Positions 24,918-34,023 of a stretch of 48,098 nt of DNA are shown here, piece by piece (position 1 is the stretch's first letter; every line of letters starts with the position of its first letter). Under the pieces are notes generated by a model. It worked only from the letters and a program-made list of their open reading frames with translations, did no database searches and was not told the DNA's origin. Source of the stretch: an uncultured Prevotellaceae bacterium (GTDB lineage Bacteria; Bacteroidota; Bacteroidia; Bacteroidales; Bacteroidaceae). The position numbers and the translations under genes were made by a program. The DNA is taken from contig CAMYZO010000013.1 of assembly GCA_947303855.1 (NCBI GenBank), positions 1-48,098 on the forward strand. The letters run 5' to 3'.

Positions 24918-24948
24918 CTTGACATGCCGAAAAAAGTTTGTACCTTTG
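24918..24948 (+). promoter_or_regulatory. Promoter of aspS
   Basis: CTTG at 24918-24921, 19 bases, TACCTTTG at 24941-24948, followed by CA. Only the first base of the -33 box deviates. Confidence 0.7.
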
Positions 24949-24978
24949 CACACCGAAAATAAAACCTATTAAAGAAAT

Positions 24979-26745
24979 ATGTACAGGACAAATACTTGTG
25001 GCGAGCTGAGGCTTGCCAATGCTGGGCAGCAGGTGACGCTGGCCGGATGGGTGCAGCGCACCCGTAAGATGGGCGGTATGACCTTCGTTGACCTGCGCGA
25101 CCGCTACGGTCTGACGCAGCTGGTGTTCGACGAGTCGGACGATGCCGCCCTCTGTGAGCGTGCTAACAAGCTGGGACGCGAATACTGCATTCAGGTGAAG
25201 GGCACCGTCCGCGAACGCGAGTCGAAGAATGCCAAGATGCCTACGGGCGACATTGAGATTGTGGCCCGCGAGCTGAACGTGCTCAGCGAGAGCCAGACAC
25301 CGCCGTTCACCATTGAAGACCAGACCGACGGCGGCGACGACATCCGCATGAAGTACCGCTATCTGGACCTGCGCCGCTCCGTGGTGCGCAAGAACCTTGA
25401 GCTGCGCCACCGCATGACCATCCTCATTCGTAACTTCCTCGACTCGCTGAACTTCATCGAGGTTGAGACACCCATCCTCATCGGCTCAACGCCAGAGGGT
25501 GCCCGTGACTTTGTCGTGCCCTCTCGCATGAACCCCGGACAGTTCTACGCGCTGCCGCAGAGTCCGCAGACGCTGAAGCAGCTGCTCATGGTCTCAGGCT
25601 TCGACCGCTATTTCCAGATAGCCAAGTGCTTCCGCGACGAGGACCTGCGTGCCGACCGCCAGCCGGAGTTCACCCAGATAGACTGCGAGATGTCGTTTGC
25701 CGACCAGGAAGACGTGCTCAACATCTTTGAGGGACTGGCCCGCCACCTATTTAAAGAGGTACGCGGGATAGAGCTGCCACCGCTGCAGCGCATGACGTGG
25801 CACGAGGCCATGCGGCGCTTCGGCAGCGACAAGCCCGACCTGCGCTTCGGCATGGAGTTCGTCGAGCTGATGCCACAGCTGAAGGGTACCGGCACCTTCC
25901 CCGTGTTCAACGAGGCCGAGTACATCGGTGCCATCTGTGTTCCCGGTTGTGCTAACTACACCCGCAAGCAGCTTGACCAGCTCACCGACTTCGTCAAGCG
26001 TCCGCAGGTGGGTGCCAAGGGTCTGGTCTACGTCAAGTTCAACGAAGACGGCACCGTGAAGTCCAGCATCGACAAGTTCTACGAGCCTGAGGTGTGGCAG
26101 CAGGTGAAAGAGGCCTGCGGTGCCAACGACGGCGACCTGGTGCTCATCCTTAGCGGCGACAATGCCAACAAGACGCGCATCCAGCTCTGCACCCTGCGCT
26201 TAGAGATGGGCGACCGTCTGGGACTGCGCTCCAAGGACAACTTCGTCTGCCTCTGGATTGTCGACTTCCCGCTCTTTGAGTGGAGCGACGAGGAGCAGCG
26301 CCTCATGGCCACACACCATCCCTTCACGCTGCCAAACCCCGACGACATACCCCTGCTCGACACCGACCCCGCCAAGGTGCGTGCCGTGGCCTACGACTTC
26401 GTGTGCAACGGCGTAGAGGTGGGCGGCGGCTCACTCCGTATCCATGACGGCAAGCTGCAGGAGAAGATGTTCCAGATTCTTGGCTTCACCCCCGAGAAGG
26501 CCTTAGCACAGTTCGGATTCCTCATCAACGCCTTCAAGTATGGCGCTCCCCCACATGCCGGTCTTGCCTTCGGTCTCGACCGCTTCGTATCGCTGATGGC
26601 CGGTCTCGACAGCATCCGCGACTGCATCGCCTTCCCGAAGAACAACAGCGGGCGCGACGTGATGCTCGATGCCCCCGGATTCCTCGACCAGAAGCAGCTT
26701 GACGAACTGAAGCTGAAAGTTGACCTCAGCGACGAGCAGGCGTAA
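24979..26745 (+). CDS. aspS: Aspartyl-tRNA synthetase
   Basis: A 588-residue class IIb aminoacyl-tRNA synthetase, of normal bacterial length. Residues 1-105 are the OB-fold anticodon-binding domain ([24 protein letters not shown]). The catalytic core follows: RYLDLRR, motif 2 [18 protein letters not shown], the bacterial GAD insertion of about residues 280-410, and motif 3 [15 protein letters not shown] near the C-terminus. Whether the enzyme is Asp-specific or also charges tRNA-Asn cannot be told from what I can see. It has its own promoter and ends in a long hairpin at 26760-26837. Confidence 0.97.
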   Translation: MYRTNTCGELRLANAGQQVTLAGWVQRTRKMGGMTFVDLRDRYGLTQLVFDESDDAALCERANKLGREYCIQVKGTVRERESKNAKMPTGDIEIVARELNVLSESQTPPFTIEDQTDGGDDIRMKYRYLDLRRSVVRKNLELRHRMTILIRNFLDSLNFIEVETPILIGSTPEGARDFVVPSRMNPGQFYALPQSPQTLKQLLMVSGFDRYFQIAKCFRDEDLRADRQPEFTQIDCEMSFADQEDVLNIFEGLARHLFKEVRGIELPPLQRMTWHEAMRRFGSDKPDLRFGMEFVELMPQLKGTGTFPVFNEAEYIGAICVPGCANYTRKQLDQLTDFVKRPQVGAKGLVYVKFNEDGTVKSSIDKFYEPEVWQQVKEACGANDGDLVLILSGDNANKTRIQLCTLRLEMGDRLGLRSKDNFVCLWIVDFPLFEWSDEEQRLMATHHPFTLPNPDDIPLLDTDPAKVRAVAYDFVCNGVEVGGGSLRIHDGKLQEKMFQILGFTPEKALAQFGFLINAFKYGAPPHAGLAFGLDRFVSLMAGLDSIRDCIAFPKNNSGRDVMLDAPGFLDQKQLDELKLKVDLSDEQA

Positions 26746-26759
26746 AGTATAAAGAAAGT

Positions 26760-26837
26760 GGACGAAAATCTTCAAAAATCTAACGAAAATAGCTGCGCGT
26801 GAACAGATTTTTGTTAGATTTTTGAAGATTTTCGTCC
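26760..26837. terminator. 31-bp hairpin between convergent genes
   Basis: Bases 26760-26790 pair with 26807-26837 with a single G-T wobble and a 16-base loop. It lies between the ends of aspS and the minus-strand hydrolase gene and can act as a terminator for both. The arms are AT-rich with GAAAATCTTC/GAAGATTTTC blocks, and are much longer than those of ordinary terminators. Confidence 0.8.
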
Positions 26838-26852
26838 TTTAAGTGACCGTAC

Positions 26853-27785
26853 TTAATTAACGCTATTCAGGAACCGCTTCACCTGTTTGGTGTATTCAGC
26901 CTTGTGGTTCAGGTACGACTCAGCGTGGGCAGAGCCGTCGGCAATCCATATCGCCTTCTTGGTAGGCTTGGCATCATAGAGACGGTGTACCATGAACGTC
27001 GGCACAAAGTCGTCGGCGGAACCATGGATAAACAGCATCGGGTAGTTGCAATGCCTGACACCCTCAAGGGCCGACGCCTCGCCGAAGCTCCAGCCACAGC
27101 GTAGCTTGCAGAGCAGACTGGTGGTGAACATCAGCGGGAAGGGCGGCAGCCCGAACTGCTGCTTCAGCTCGCCGGCAAACTCATCCCACACGCTGGTGTA
27201 GCCGCAGTCCTCAACAAAGCGCAGGTCTTTGATACCCTCCGGCATCGTCTTGCCCGACAACATCATGGTAGTGGCTGCCCCCAGCGACACCCCATGAACC
27301 ACCATGGTGTCTGCCTTAAAGAGCGTGAGCCAGTGCAGCACGTCGTCGCTGTCAAACAGCCCCATCTGTATCAGGTCGCCCTCGCTGAGTCCGTGGGCAT
27401 GCAACTCAGGCATCAGCACGTTATAGCCCAAATCGTGCTCATAGAGACGTGCCAGGAACAGGAAGTTGATAGCGCAGTCGCGCCAACCGTGAATCACCAA
27501 AGCCGTCTTCCGGCTACCTTTATTAATATAGTACGCATGGTGGTGCTCACCTGTGGGCATGGTCACCATCGTGTCGTGCAGGGCATGACAGCCTCTCAGA
27601 CTGTCGACCCAGGGGCGGGTCTCGGGATAGTCCGCAAACTGCTTGCGCAGATACATTGCCGTATCCGTGCGATCTGGTTCGGGAGCCAGCGAATAGTCAA
27701 GCATGTAAAAACTGCCCCCGATAGTAGCCACCGTCAGCACCGCCAGCACAATACCTGTTAATAGAAAAAAGCGTCTGTTTATCAT
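26853..27785 (-). CDS. Membrane-anchored alpha/beta hydrolase
   Basis: A 310-residue protein. Residues 6-28 form one membrane segment or uncleaved signal (FFLLTGIVLAVLTVATIGG), so the enzyme probably faces the periplasm. The hydrolase fold is clear: VIHGWRDCAINFLFLA with the oxyanion-hole HGW near residue 99, the nucleophile elbow HGVSLGA (Ser167), an acid in FIHGSADDFVP and the catalytic His in DGSAHAESY near the C-terminus. It resembles the S33/BAAT-like hydrolases common in Bacteroidales. The substrate is unknown; an ester or peptide of the envelope is a guess. It is a single gene with a full promoter at 27806-27837. Confidence 0.88.
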   Translation of the reverse strand: MINRRFFLLTGIVLAVLTVATIGGSFYMLDYSLAPEPDRTDTAMYLRKQFADYPETRPWVDSLRGCHALHDTMVTMPTGEHHHAYYINKGSRKTALVIHGWRDCAINFLFLARLYEHDLGYNVLMPELHAHGLSEGDLIQMGLFDSDDVLHWLTLFKADTMVVHGVSLGAATTMMLSGKTMPEGIKDLRFVEDCGYTSVWDEFAGELKQQFGLPPFPLMFTTSLLCKLRCGWSFGEASALEGVRHCNYPMLFIHGSADDFVPTFMVHRLYDAKPTKKAIWIADGSAHAESYLNHKAEYTKQVKRFLNSVN

Positions 27786-27805
27786 GATTGTCTATAAAGT
27801 TTATG

Positions 27806-27837
27806 CAAAAGTAGATATTTTTCTGATAAACTCCAAA
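27806..27837 (-). promoter_or_regulatory. Bacteroides-type promoter of the hydrolase gene
   Basis: On the minus strand TTTG (27837-27834), 20 bases, TACTTTTG (27813-27806), followed by CA. The start codon is 21 bases later. Confidence 0.8.
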
Positions 27838-27855
27838 TTATTCGTCACTTTTTTT

Positions 27856-27880
27856 GGTCTGCCTACGGCAGCCGCAGACC
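27856..27880. other. Short hairpin in a gene-free gap
   Basis: GGTCTGC at 27856-27862 and GCAGACC at 27874-27880 form a 7-bp stem with further possible pairing inside (GCC/GGC). The T-run lies before it on the plus strand, so it is not an ordinary terminator. The rest of the 257-base gap 27786-28042 holds only promoters. Confidence 0.5.
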
Positions 27881-27975
27881 GTGGGGGCGCACAGATGCAA
27901 ATTGACCTACGTCAAGAATTATGCTTCTTTTGCTAAAAAAGCCTAAATATCAGTAAGTTGTAAAAAAACTTGAAG

Positions 27976-27983
27976 TAACTTTG
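27976..27983 (+). promoter_or_regulatory. -7 box (TAACTTTG) of the winged-helix gene
   Basis: TAACTTTG followed by CA, 59 bases before the start codon at 28043. The -33 box is not clear at the usual distance. The A-rich leader suggests efficient initiation. Confidence 0.6.
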
Positions 27984-28042
27984 CACCGCAAAAAAAAAGA
28001 GAAGAATTCACTTCAATAAGAGTATTAATTTTTTTAAGCATT

Positions 28043-28348
28043 ATGGCAGAAAAGAAAGCAACAACTAAGAAGGCTACTGAGACAAAGGCTACAGCAGCTA
28101 AGAAGACCGAAACCGTTAAGAAGACCGCCGTCAAGGCTGCTAAGGCAACTATCGCAGTGAATGCAGAGAACGCCGGTTTCAAGGCAGGTGACGTTTACCA
28201 GGCTCTGGCAGCAGCTGAGAACGCTCTCTCTGTTAAGGAGATTGCAAAGGCTGCACAGATTTCTGAGGAGGAGACTCTGCTGGGTCTGGGCTGGCTCTTC
28301 AAGGAGGGCAAGCTCGTGAGCGCTGACGACAAGGTAACATTGGCCTAA
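28043..28348 (+). CDS. Winged-helix protein with histone-like N-terminal tail
   Basis: A 101-residue protein in two parts. Residues 1-40 are nearly all Lys, Ala and Thr (MAEKKATTKKATETKATAAK and so on), like the tail of histone H1 or bacterial Hc1-type proteins. Residues 45-101 are a small winged-helix domain (AGDVYQALAAAENALSVKEI, then EEETLLGLGWLFKEGKLVS) of the DUF2582 type seen in Bacteroidota. The composition suggests a nucleoid-associated DNA-binding protein, which is inference. It has its own promoter and is followed by a very good terminator, so it is expressed alone and probably strongly. Confidence 0.85.
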   Translation: MAEKKATTKKATETKATAAKKTETVKKTAVKAAKATIAVNAENAGFKAGDVYQALAAAENALSVKEIAKAAQISEEETLLGLGWLFKEGKLVSADDKVTLA

Positions 28349-28370
28349 TCATTTTGCAACAATAGAAAGA

Positions 28371-28402
28371 GGTCGGTAAGCACAGATTACCGGCCTTTTT
28401 TT
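28371..28402 (+). terminator. Terminator of the winged-helix gene
   Basis: GGTCGGTAA (28371-28379) pairs with TTACCGGCC (28387-28395) with one wobble, followed by seven T (28396-28402). Confidence 0.93.
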
Positions 28403-28408
28403 ACATCA

Positions 28409-28759
28409 ATGACCTACGACAACTACATACTACAGATACTGGCCGACGTCGGCGAACGCGGGATAGGGGTGAGGCTGCTGGCCAAGCACGTCTATAACAT
28501 GAGTTGTACGCTCTTTTCGCAACCCGATTTGCACGAGGTGCACAGCTACGTGCAGAGCTATCTGCTGAAAAACTCGAAGTCGCCGCAGTCGCTGATAGAG
28601 CGGACGGAACGCCGGGGGTGGTACAGGCTCAACACACGCAACAATGCTTATGCACGCCAGCTGAGACAAACATTCCAACGGCCGCGGAATGTTGACGATG
28701 ACGGTGCCGAGGAGCCGCAGCGACCCAGTAAAGACTTGTCGCTGAGCCTGTTTGACTAA
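28409..28759 (+). CDS. Conserved-looking small protein of unknown function
   Basis: A 116-residue protein I do not recognise. The N-terminal half looks helical (YDNYILQILADVGERGIGVR, LLAKHVYNMSC) and could be a winged-helix or helix-turn-helix fold; the C-terminal quarter is acidic and polar (NVDDDGAEEPQRPSKD). There is no signal peptide and no catalytic motif. It starts only seven bases after the T-run of the previous terminator, so it is either expressed by read-through or from a promoter inside the upstream gene. The codon use looks like that of the neighbours, which supports a real gene. Its 3' end faces the end of a glycosyltransferase gene 33 bases away. Confidence 0.65.
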   Translation: MTYDNYILQILADVGERGIGVRLLAKHVYNMSCTLFSQPDLHEVHSYVQSYLLKNSKSPQSLIERTERRGWYRLNTRNNAYARQLRQTFQRPRNVDDDGAEEPQRPSKDLSLSLFD

Positions 28760-28792
28760 GATAGTAAGTGACAGCTGCTGACTGTCAGTTCT

Positions 28793-29926
28793 TTAGCTGT
28801 TTTTGATTTCGCGGTACACCGCGTTGTAGAGGCTGAGCAGTTGTTCAGCCGTGAATTTCCAGGAAAACAATTTGACACGATTGAGACCCAGTTGCACTTG
28901 CTGCTGGTAGAAGGCTTCGTCGGTCTCCAGCCTTAGCAGCTGGTTGCAGATGTCGTCGGCACTCTCGGGGTTGACGAGAATGGCTTCCTGCCCTGCTATC
29001 TCGGGCATGGACGAGGTGTTGCTGGTGACGACGGGCGTGCCGCAGGCCATGGCCTCAAGGAGGGGTATGCCGAAGCTCTCGCGCAGCGATGTGTAGAGGA
29101 AGGCGAAGGCGGCGCTATAGACGTAGGGCAGGTCGGTGTTGGCTATGTAGCCGGGCATCTCCAGGCAGGGCCTGATGTTCTCAATGTGGTTGCGGCTGAT
29201 GATGTCGTCGAGGTACTGGCGGTCGAGGTCGGCCATGAGCAGTTTACGCTTCACGGTGGAGCGCTCCAGGTATTTGGAGTAGGCAATGAGGGTGCGCTCG
29301 GTATTCTTCTTCGGGTCGGTGTTACCCAGGAAGAAGAGGTAGCCACGCTCTGCCATGTATTTGGCGAAGATGCAGTCGGGGTCGTTCATGGGCCGGAACC
29401 ACTCGTTGTAGCCGTTGTAGATCATGACCACCTGCTGGCGTGTCAGTCCCAGTTTCTTCACGATGTTGCCTTGCTCGAACTCAGAGACGGTGATGATGCG
29501 GCGGCACTTCTTCAGGATGCGGGGCACCACCAGCCGGCGGTAGAGCCAGCCCATGTTCTGGTAGAGCGAGCGGTTACGCTTGTCGCGGGGCTCGAGGAAG
29601 ATGATGTCGTGCAGGGTCAGCACGAGCGGTATGTCGCACCAGATGGGGGCGGTGTTGCTGGTGCAGTGGAGCAGTTCCACGCGGGCCTCGGCGGCGGCTC
29701 GTGGCAGTGCCCACTGCTCCCACAGGGGGTAGAAGGTGCCGGGAACGAGGATGACGTGGACGTTGGGTGTGTCGGTGACGCAGACGTCAGGGCCTGGTGC
29801 CACAAAGACAAAATACTCGTTGTGGCGGTCCATCTTCTGCAGTTCCAGAATCTCTTGTAGCACGACGTAGTCCATGCCGTGCTTGTTCTTGCGGAAAATG
29901 CGTTGTGCTTCGATACCTATTCTCAT
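28793..29926 (-). CDS. GT4-type glycosyltransferase
   Basis: A 377-residue GT-B enzyme, cytosolic or peripheral at the inner membrane. The C-terminal nucleotide-sugar half carries [20 protein letters not shown] and the typical EX7E block [22 protein letters not shown], followed by [13 protein letters not shown]. The N-terminal half has the acceptor region [18 protein letters not shown] near residue 105 and [16 protein letters not shown]. It most resembles mannosyl/rhamnosyl-type GT4 enzymes, but the sugar cannot be told. Its start overlaps the stop of the acyltransferase gene by four bases (29923-29926), so the two form one operon read from the promoter at 30540-30571. Confidence 0.92.
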   Translation of the reverse strand: MRIGIEAQRIFRKNKHGMDYVVLQEILELQKMDRHNEYFVFVAPGPDVCVTDTPNVHVILVPGTFYPLWEQWALPRAAAEARVELLHCTSNTAPIWCDIPLVLTLHDIIFLEPRDKRNRSLYQNMGWLYRRLVVPRILKKCRRIITVSEFEQGNIVKKLGLTRQQVVMIYNGYNEWFRPMNDPDCIFAKYMAERGYLFFLGNTDPKKNTERTLIAYSKYLERSTVKRKLLMADLDRQYLDDIISRNHIENIRPCLEMPGYIANTDLPYVYSAAFAFLYTSLRESFGIPLLEAMACGTPVVTSNTSSMPEIAGQEAILVNPESADDICNQLLRLETDEAFYQQQVQLGLNRVKLFSWKFTAEQLLSLYNAVYREIKNS

Positions 29927-30513
29927 AGTTCTTTGATGATTTTTGCCGGAACGCCGGCGACGATGCTGTTGGGAGGAACGTCACGGGTAACCACGGCGCC
30001 GGCAGCTACCACGCTGTGTTTGCCGATGGTGACGCCGGGCAGGATGACGGCGTTGGCGCCTATCCACACGTCGTCGGCAATGGTGACGACCTGTGTGCTG
30101 ACGCCTTGCTGGTCGATACGGCGACTGGTGTTGCTGAAGTTGTGGTTCAGGGCGGTGACGGTGATACCCTGTGCCAGGTTGACGTGACTGCCGATGGTGA
30201 CGGGGCCGATGATGGTGTTGTGCAGTCCGATGCGGGTATGGTCGCCTATGACGACGTCGCCCACGGCATTGTTGATGCAGCTATAGGACTCCACCACGCT
30301 GTGCCGTCCCAGCGAGAAGTGGCGGTAGGGTGGGGTGTCCATGCGTACGGAGCGGTAAATCTTGGAGCCCCGTCCCCGGTGCTGGTAGAGTGGTGCCAGC
30401 AGGCGGACGTACCACCGTGGGCGGGCGTCGCGCTGGTTCATGATGAGCCAGTCGAGTGTCTGTTTCAGCCGTGGGCTGTCTTTCAGTCTCTGGCGTGTTG
30501 TTTCTGTATTCAT
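29923..30513 (-). CDS. Hexapeptide-repeat acyltransferase
   Basis: A 196-residue left-handed beta-helix enzyme (start chosen at 30513, [13 protein letters not shown]; a longer frame would run into the promoter). The C-terminal two thirds are hexapeptide repeats: [20 protein letters not shown], then [20 protein letters not shown] and [20 protein letters not shown]. The probable catalytic His is in TALNHNF. The final [12 protein letters not shown] is typical of sugar O- or N-acetyltransferases such as those modifying capsule and lipopolysaccharide sugars. The N-terminal 60 residues, basic with [20 protein letters not shown], are an extension that may contact the membrane. It is co-transcribed with the GT4 gene that follows. 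Confidence 0.9.
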   Translation of the reverse strand: MNTETTRQRLKDSPRLKQTLDWLIMNQRDARPRWYVRLLAPLYQHRGRGSKIYRSVRMDTPPYRHFSLGRHSVVESYSCINNAVGDVVIGDHTRIGLHNTIIGPVTIGSHVNLAQGITVTALNHNFSNTSRRIDQQGVSTQVVTIADDVWIGANAVILPGVTIGKHSVVAAGAVVTRDVPPNSIVAGVPAKIIKEL

Positions 30514-30539
30514 CGTCGTGCCTTTGCGTAATTCTGCTA

Positions 30540-30571
30540 CAAAAATACAATTAAATTTGGAATCATCCAAA
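30540..30571 (-). promoter_or_regulatory. Promoter of the acyltransferase-GT4 operon
   Basis: On the minus strand TTTG (30571-30568), 20 bases, TATTTTTG (30547-30540). It overlaps the divergent promoter at 30556-30587 by 16 bases. Confidence 0.8.
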
Positions 30572-30587
30572 ATTATTTGTATTTTTG
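30556..30587 (+). promoter_or_regulatory. Promoter of the glycosyltransferase gene at 30606
   Basis: TTTG at 30556-30559, 20 bases, TATTTTTG at 30580-30587, followed by CA. The start codon at 30606 is 18 bases later. Confidence 0.8.
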
Positions 30588-30605
30588 CACAAAAATGTGC
30601 AGGTA

Positions 30606-31742
30606 ATGAAAATTCTTTTCCTTGTCTATCATGGTTTTTCGGCTGTGAGTGGTATCAGCAAGAAGATACACTATCAGGTTAAAGGCTTCCGCGAGAATGG
30701 TCATGAAGTCCATTTGTGCTACTATGATTTCTCGGCAGAGGGACATCGCTGCCGTTTTGTCGACGGTGAGGTGTTGCAGGACTATGGCTCGGGCTTTCTG
30801 GCCGCCGTGCGCCAGCGTACTGGTTACGGGTGCGTCTATGATTATTGTAAGGCTAATGGCATAGAGCTTGTCTATGCCCGCTGTTTCCAGAATGCCAACC
30901 CCTGGCTTATCAGTCTCTTCGGACGGTTGCGCCGGCTGGGTGTGAAGGCCGTGACGGAGATTCCCACATACCCCTATGACCAGGAGTTCAGAACCTTCCC
31001 TTGGACCACGCGGCTGGGGCTGGCGGTAGACAAGCTGTTCCGGCGGCGTTTGTCGGGCCGGATGAATGCCATCGTCACCTTCTCGGATGCCGACACCATC
31101 TTCGGACAGCGCACCATCAGGATAAGCAACGGCGTTGATATAGACAGCATACCCCTGCACCACTTTTCGGAGCCGGGCGATGGAAGTATTCACCTGATAG
31201 GCGTGGCCGAGGTTCACCTGTGGCACGGCTATGACCGCCTGATAGCCGGATTGGGCGAATATCTCAGGCATTCACAGCATCCGCGTCAGGTCTACTTCCA
31301 TATCGTTGGGGGCGTGGGCGACTACGACATGTACGGCGATGCCGGCTATTCGGGTATCAAGCCTGTCATCGACAAATACGGTATTCAGGACAATGTTATC
31401 TTCCATGGTCAGTTGTTTGGTGAGGAACTGGACCAGGTTTTCAACCAATGCCAGTTTGCCATTGGGAGTCTGGCGCGTCACCGTAGCGGCATCACCTATA
31501 TCAAGACGCTGAAGAACAGGGAATATGCCACCCGTGGCATACCGTTCATCTATTCTGAGGTAGACAGTGATTTCGAGGACAAGCCATACGTGCTGAAGGC
31601 ACCTGCCGACGAGTCGCCCATTGACATGTGTCGCATCATTGACTTTATCGACAACAGGCATTTTGAGCCCCTGGCTATCCGTCAGACAGTGGAGTTCCTG
31701 TCATGGAAAATCCAGATGCAGCGGGTTATTGACCTATTATAG
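30606..31742 (+). CDS. Glycosyltransferase, divergent GT4 type
   Basis: A 378-residue protein; the start at 30606 ([20 protein letters not shown]) is used because an earlier in-frame ATG lies in the -7 box. The layout is GT-B: an N-terminal Rossmann half with the glycine-containing loop [12 protein letters not shown], a middle [20 protein letters not shown], and a C-terminal half with [33 protein letters not shown] and [20 protein letters not shown], then [13 protein letters not shown] replacing the usual EX7E block. The Glu pair is therefore not canonical. It is monocistronic, and its 3' end overlaps that of the next, oppositely oriented gene (31726-31742). Confidence 0.85.
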   Translation: MKILFLVYHGFSAVSGISKKIHYQVKGFRENGHEVHLCYYDFSAEGHRCRFVDGEVLQDYGSGFLAAVRQRTGYGCVYDYCKANGIELVYARCFQNANPWLISLFGRLRRLGVKAVTEIPTYPYDQEFRTFPWTTRLGLAVDKLFRRRLSGRMNAIVTFSDADTIFGQRTIRISNGVDIDSIPLHHFSEPGDGSIHLIGVAEVHLWHGYDRLIAGLGEYLRHSQHPRQVYFHIVGGVGDYDMYGDAGYSGIKPVIDKYGIQDNVIFHGQLFGEELDQVFNQCQFAIGSLARHRSGITYIKTLKNREYATRGIPFIYSEVDSDFEDKPYVLKAPADESPIDMCRIIDFIDNRHFEPLAIRQTVEFLSWKIQMQRVIDLL

Positions 31743-32898
31743 ACTTCCACTGCCCAATGATTCCGTCAACATCGAACCGATGGGCGATAGCGATGGCTTC
31801 GCGGCTCTTGGCTGGCCAGTCGATGCGGGTGGCTTCTTGAAGTTGTCGGGCCAGCGACTCGACATGGCCATTCTCAAAGTAGAGGCCAAAGTCGCCTAAT
31901 ATCTCAAGGCTTGTAGGCAGGTTTGACGAGACGACCGGCAGTCCGTGTGACATGGCCTCTACCAGTACCAGCCCGAAGCCTTCCCAGCGCGAACTGAGCA
32001 CGTAGACCTGAGCCTGGGAGTAGTAGGCTTGTATGTCGTTGGTGAATGGGTGTATATGAACCCGGTCCTCCAGGTGTGATGTCTTGATGAGTGTCCGGTA
32101 GAGTTGCTCTTCCTCTCCCTCGCCTACGATGTCTAATTGCCACTCGCTGTCTTCGGCGGCAAAGAGGCTGAAAGCCTTTATCAGCAGGTCGAACCCCTTA
32201 TGCTGGTGCGAGAAACGGCCAACGGCGAGGAAACGCCTGGAACTGCCGTCGGAGCACTGGCCCGGCGTCAGGGTCAGGGGGTTATATATATAAAGAGGTG
32301 TGAAAGCAGGGTCGTATTGCCGGTAGGTTGCCACATCATGCTGGCAGAGCAGTACCACCTTGTCGAGCTTGCGGAACTGGTAGACGTAGTGACGTTTTAT
32401 CTCTGGGCCTATATACAGGGAACTTTTTCCAAACAGGGCTTCAAACGAATTGTGCGACCACCCTAAGAGCCTGACACCCGGCAGCTGACGCCTGAGGGTG
32501 GCCAGGCGGGCTGCCAGCGGGGCATGTACCCCCACGATGACATCGTACTTACCCTGCCTGAGTTCTTCGGCCAGGGCATTCCGCAGTTCCGAGGGGAACG
32601 AGCTGAGGGCGTACAGGTCGGAGGCCCATCTTGACTGCAGGCGCAGCTTGCGGTAGACGGCGCTGTAGAGGCGGCAGCAGTTCTGCTTGAGCCTGCTGAT
32701 GCGCGGATAGGCAAAAAAACGGTAGTTGAGGTCTGCCTCTTCCAGACGGTACATGGACGTGTCTTTTGTCTGGGGCGGGTCAAATGTGACAATAGTCACA
32801 TTGTAGTCTCTGGCCAATTCCTTGGCAATGACCGACGTGACTCGCTGTACGCCACCGAACGAGAAAATACTGTCAACAAGGAAGCAAATACGTTTCAT
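31726..32898 (-). CDS. GT4-type glycosyltransferase
   Basis: A 390-residue GT-B enzyme (start 32898, MKRICFLVDSIFSFGGVQRV). The N-terminal loop FGGVQRV is the acceptor-side glycine motif. The C-terminal half carries AVGRFSHQHKGFDLLIKAFS, WQLDIVGEGEEEQLYRTLI, and the EX7E block WEGFGLVLVEAMSHGLPVVS with its two Glu. It belongs to the same broad group as the paralogues further right, but is not one of the closely similar set. The upstream -7 box at 32915-32922 gives a leader of only about a dozen bases. It converges on and overlaps the gene to its left by 17 bases. Confidence 0.93.
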   Translation of the reverse strand: MKRICFLVDSIFSFGGVQRVTSVIAKELARDYNVTIVTFDPPQTKDTSMYRLEEADLNYRFFAYPRISRLKQNCCRLYSAVYRKLRLQSRWASDLYALSSFPSELRNALAEELRQGKYDVIVGVHAPLAARLATLRRQLPGVRLLGWSHNSFEALFGKSSLYIGPEIKRHYVYQFRKLDKVVLLCQHDVATYRQYDPAFTPLYIYNPLTLTPGQCSDGSSRRFLAVGRFSHQHKGFDLLIKAFSLFAAEDSEWQLDIVGEGEEEQLYRTLIKTSHLEDRVHIHPFTNDIQAYYSQAQVYVLSSRWEGFGLVLVEAMSHGLPVVSSNLPTSLEILGDFGLYFENGHVESLARQLQEATRIDWPAKSREAIAIAHRFDVDGIIGQWKSIIGQ

Positions 32899-32914
32899 CA
32901 GCTGCAATTTTCTG

Positions 32915-32922
32915 CAAAAATA
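32915..32922 (-). promoter_or_regulatory. -7 box (TATTTTTG) of the GT4 gene ending at 31726
   Basis: TATTTTTG followed by CA on the minus strand; the start codon is 16 bases further on at 32898. No clear -33 box. Confidence 0.6.
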
Positions 32923-32965
32923 CCTTTTTTTTCGGAAATAGCCAAAGGGTTATAAATATTTTTTG

Positions 32966-32973
32966 TATTTTTG
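32966..32973 (+). promoter_or_regulatory. -7 box (TATTTTTG) of the GT2 gene at 32981
   Basis: TATTTTTG followed by CATCGGA and directly by the ATG. Only seven bases separate the box and the start codon, so the transcript is nearly leaderless. With the divergent box it forms an 11-bp inverted repeat (32913-32923 and 32965-32975). Confidence 0.6.
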
Positions 32974-32980
32974 CATCGGA

Positions 32981-34009
32981 ATGGCAGACTATGTTGTGAC
33001 GATAGGTATTCCTGTTTATCAGGTAGAGAGGTATATCAGACGTACCTTGGAGTCGGCATTGGCGCAACTGTACCCCAGCATAGAGTTTCTTGTGGTGGAT
33101 GATGGCTGCACCGATGGCACCATGCGTGTCGTACACGAGCTGAAGGCCACTCATGAGCGCGGGAGCCACATACGCATCGTGACACACCCTGGGAATCTGG
33201 GTGTGTCGGAGGCCCGCAACCGCATTATCGCCGAGGCCCGCGGCCGCTACCTGTATTTCATGGATTCCGACGATGTGATACGTGCCGACACCATCTCGCT
33301 GCTGATGGGCGAGATGGAGCGTTTCGGTGCCGATGTCGTCTTTGGCTCGTATGAAAAGATGATGACAGACGGCCGGCGACAGGTGTACCAGTATCCCAAC
33401 CAGACATTCGAGGGTGAGCATGAGTTTGCCATCTACGCCTACCGTAAGTTTGCCGGCATCCAGGCGTCGGCCTGCAATTATCTGGTGCGCCTGTCCATTG
33501 TACGCGACAGCGGTCTGCGCTTCTTCAAGTCTGATTTCTGGGAAGACACGGTGTTTACCCTTGAACTGGTGACGCATGTCAGACGGGTGGTATTGCTCTC
33601 CGACATCACTTATACTTACATGGTGCGTGAGAATTCCTTGTCGAACTCGCAGGATGCCCGCCAGATAGCGAAGTCTGACATTGCCAAGTATTTTGAAGCG
33701 ATAGAAACGCTGAAGGCCACCGGACCTGTGGAGCGGGCGAAACCCTATTTTGCCAACAGGTGCTACATAGCCCTGACGGCCGATTTCTTCATCATCTGCA
33801 ACGTGCTGAAAAAGCGTCACTATATGCAGGATGCTTTCACAGCCGCTGAACTCATGGGCTATTTGCACCACCCTGCTACGCTGGCCGAGATTTGCTCGTT
33901 CAGGTCGTTTAGGCTGCATAATCTGGCATTCTACATCATTGGCCATCTGCCCCCGCGCTTAGGTGTGTGTGTAATCCGGCAGATAGCTCGCATCAAAGGT
34001 TTTATCTAA
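32981..34009 (+). CDS. GT2-type glycosyltransferase
   Basis: A 342-residue GT-A enzyme (start 32981, MADYVVTIGIPVYQVERYI; the frame is open a little further upstream, but that part is promoter). The GT2 motifs are in order: IGIPVYQ near residue 9, FLVVDDGCTDGTM near 38, NLGVSEARNRIIAEARG and the metal-binding YFMDSDDV near 87-94. A later ED in SDFWEDTVFTLELV is the likely catalytic base. It would transfer one sugar to a lipid-linked intermediate at the inner membrane. The next GT2 gene follows after 14 bases in the same direction, so they form an operon with the GT4 gene at 34883. Confidence 0.93.
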   Translation: MADYVVTIGIPVYQVERYIRRTLESALAQLYPSIEFLVVDDGCTDGTMRVVHELKATHERGSHIRIVTHPGNLGVSEARNRIIAEARGRYLYFMDSDDVIRADTISLLMGEMERFGADVVFGSYEKMMTDGRRQVYQYPNQTFEGEHEFAIYAYRKFAGIQASACNYLVRLSIVRDSGLRFFKSDFWEDTVFTLELVTHVRRVVLLSDITYTYMVRENSLSNSQDARQIAKSDIAKYFEAIETLKATGPVERAKPYFANRCYIALTADFFIICNVLKKRHYMQDAFTAAELMGYLHHPATLAEICSFRSFRLHNLAFYIIGHLPPRLGVCVIRQIARIKGFI

Positions 34010-34023
34010 CAAAAAATATCAGT

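Larger units (their letters stand above)
30540..30587. repeat. 22-bp inverted repeat carrying mirror-image promoters
   Basis: Positions 30540-30561 and 30566-30587 match as inverted repeats at 20 of 22 bases with only ATCA between. Each arm holds a -7 box at its outer end and the -33 box of the opposite promoter at its inner end. Confidence 0.8.

Noticed and set aside
27856..27880. Hairpin considered as a terminator of the hydrolase or winged-helix gene
   Set aside because: It is upstream of both genes, and the T-run is on the wrong side of the stem for either strand.
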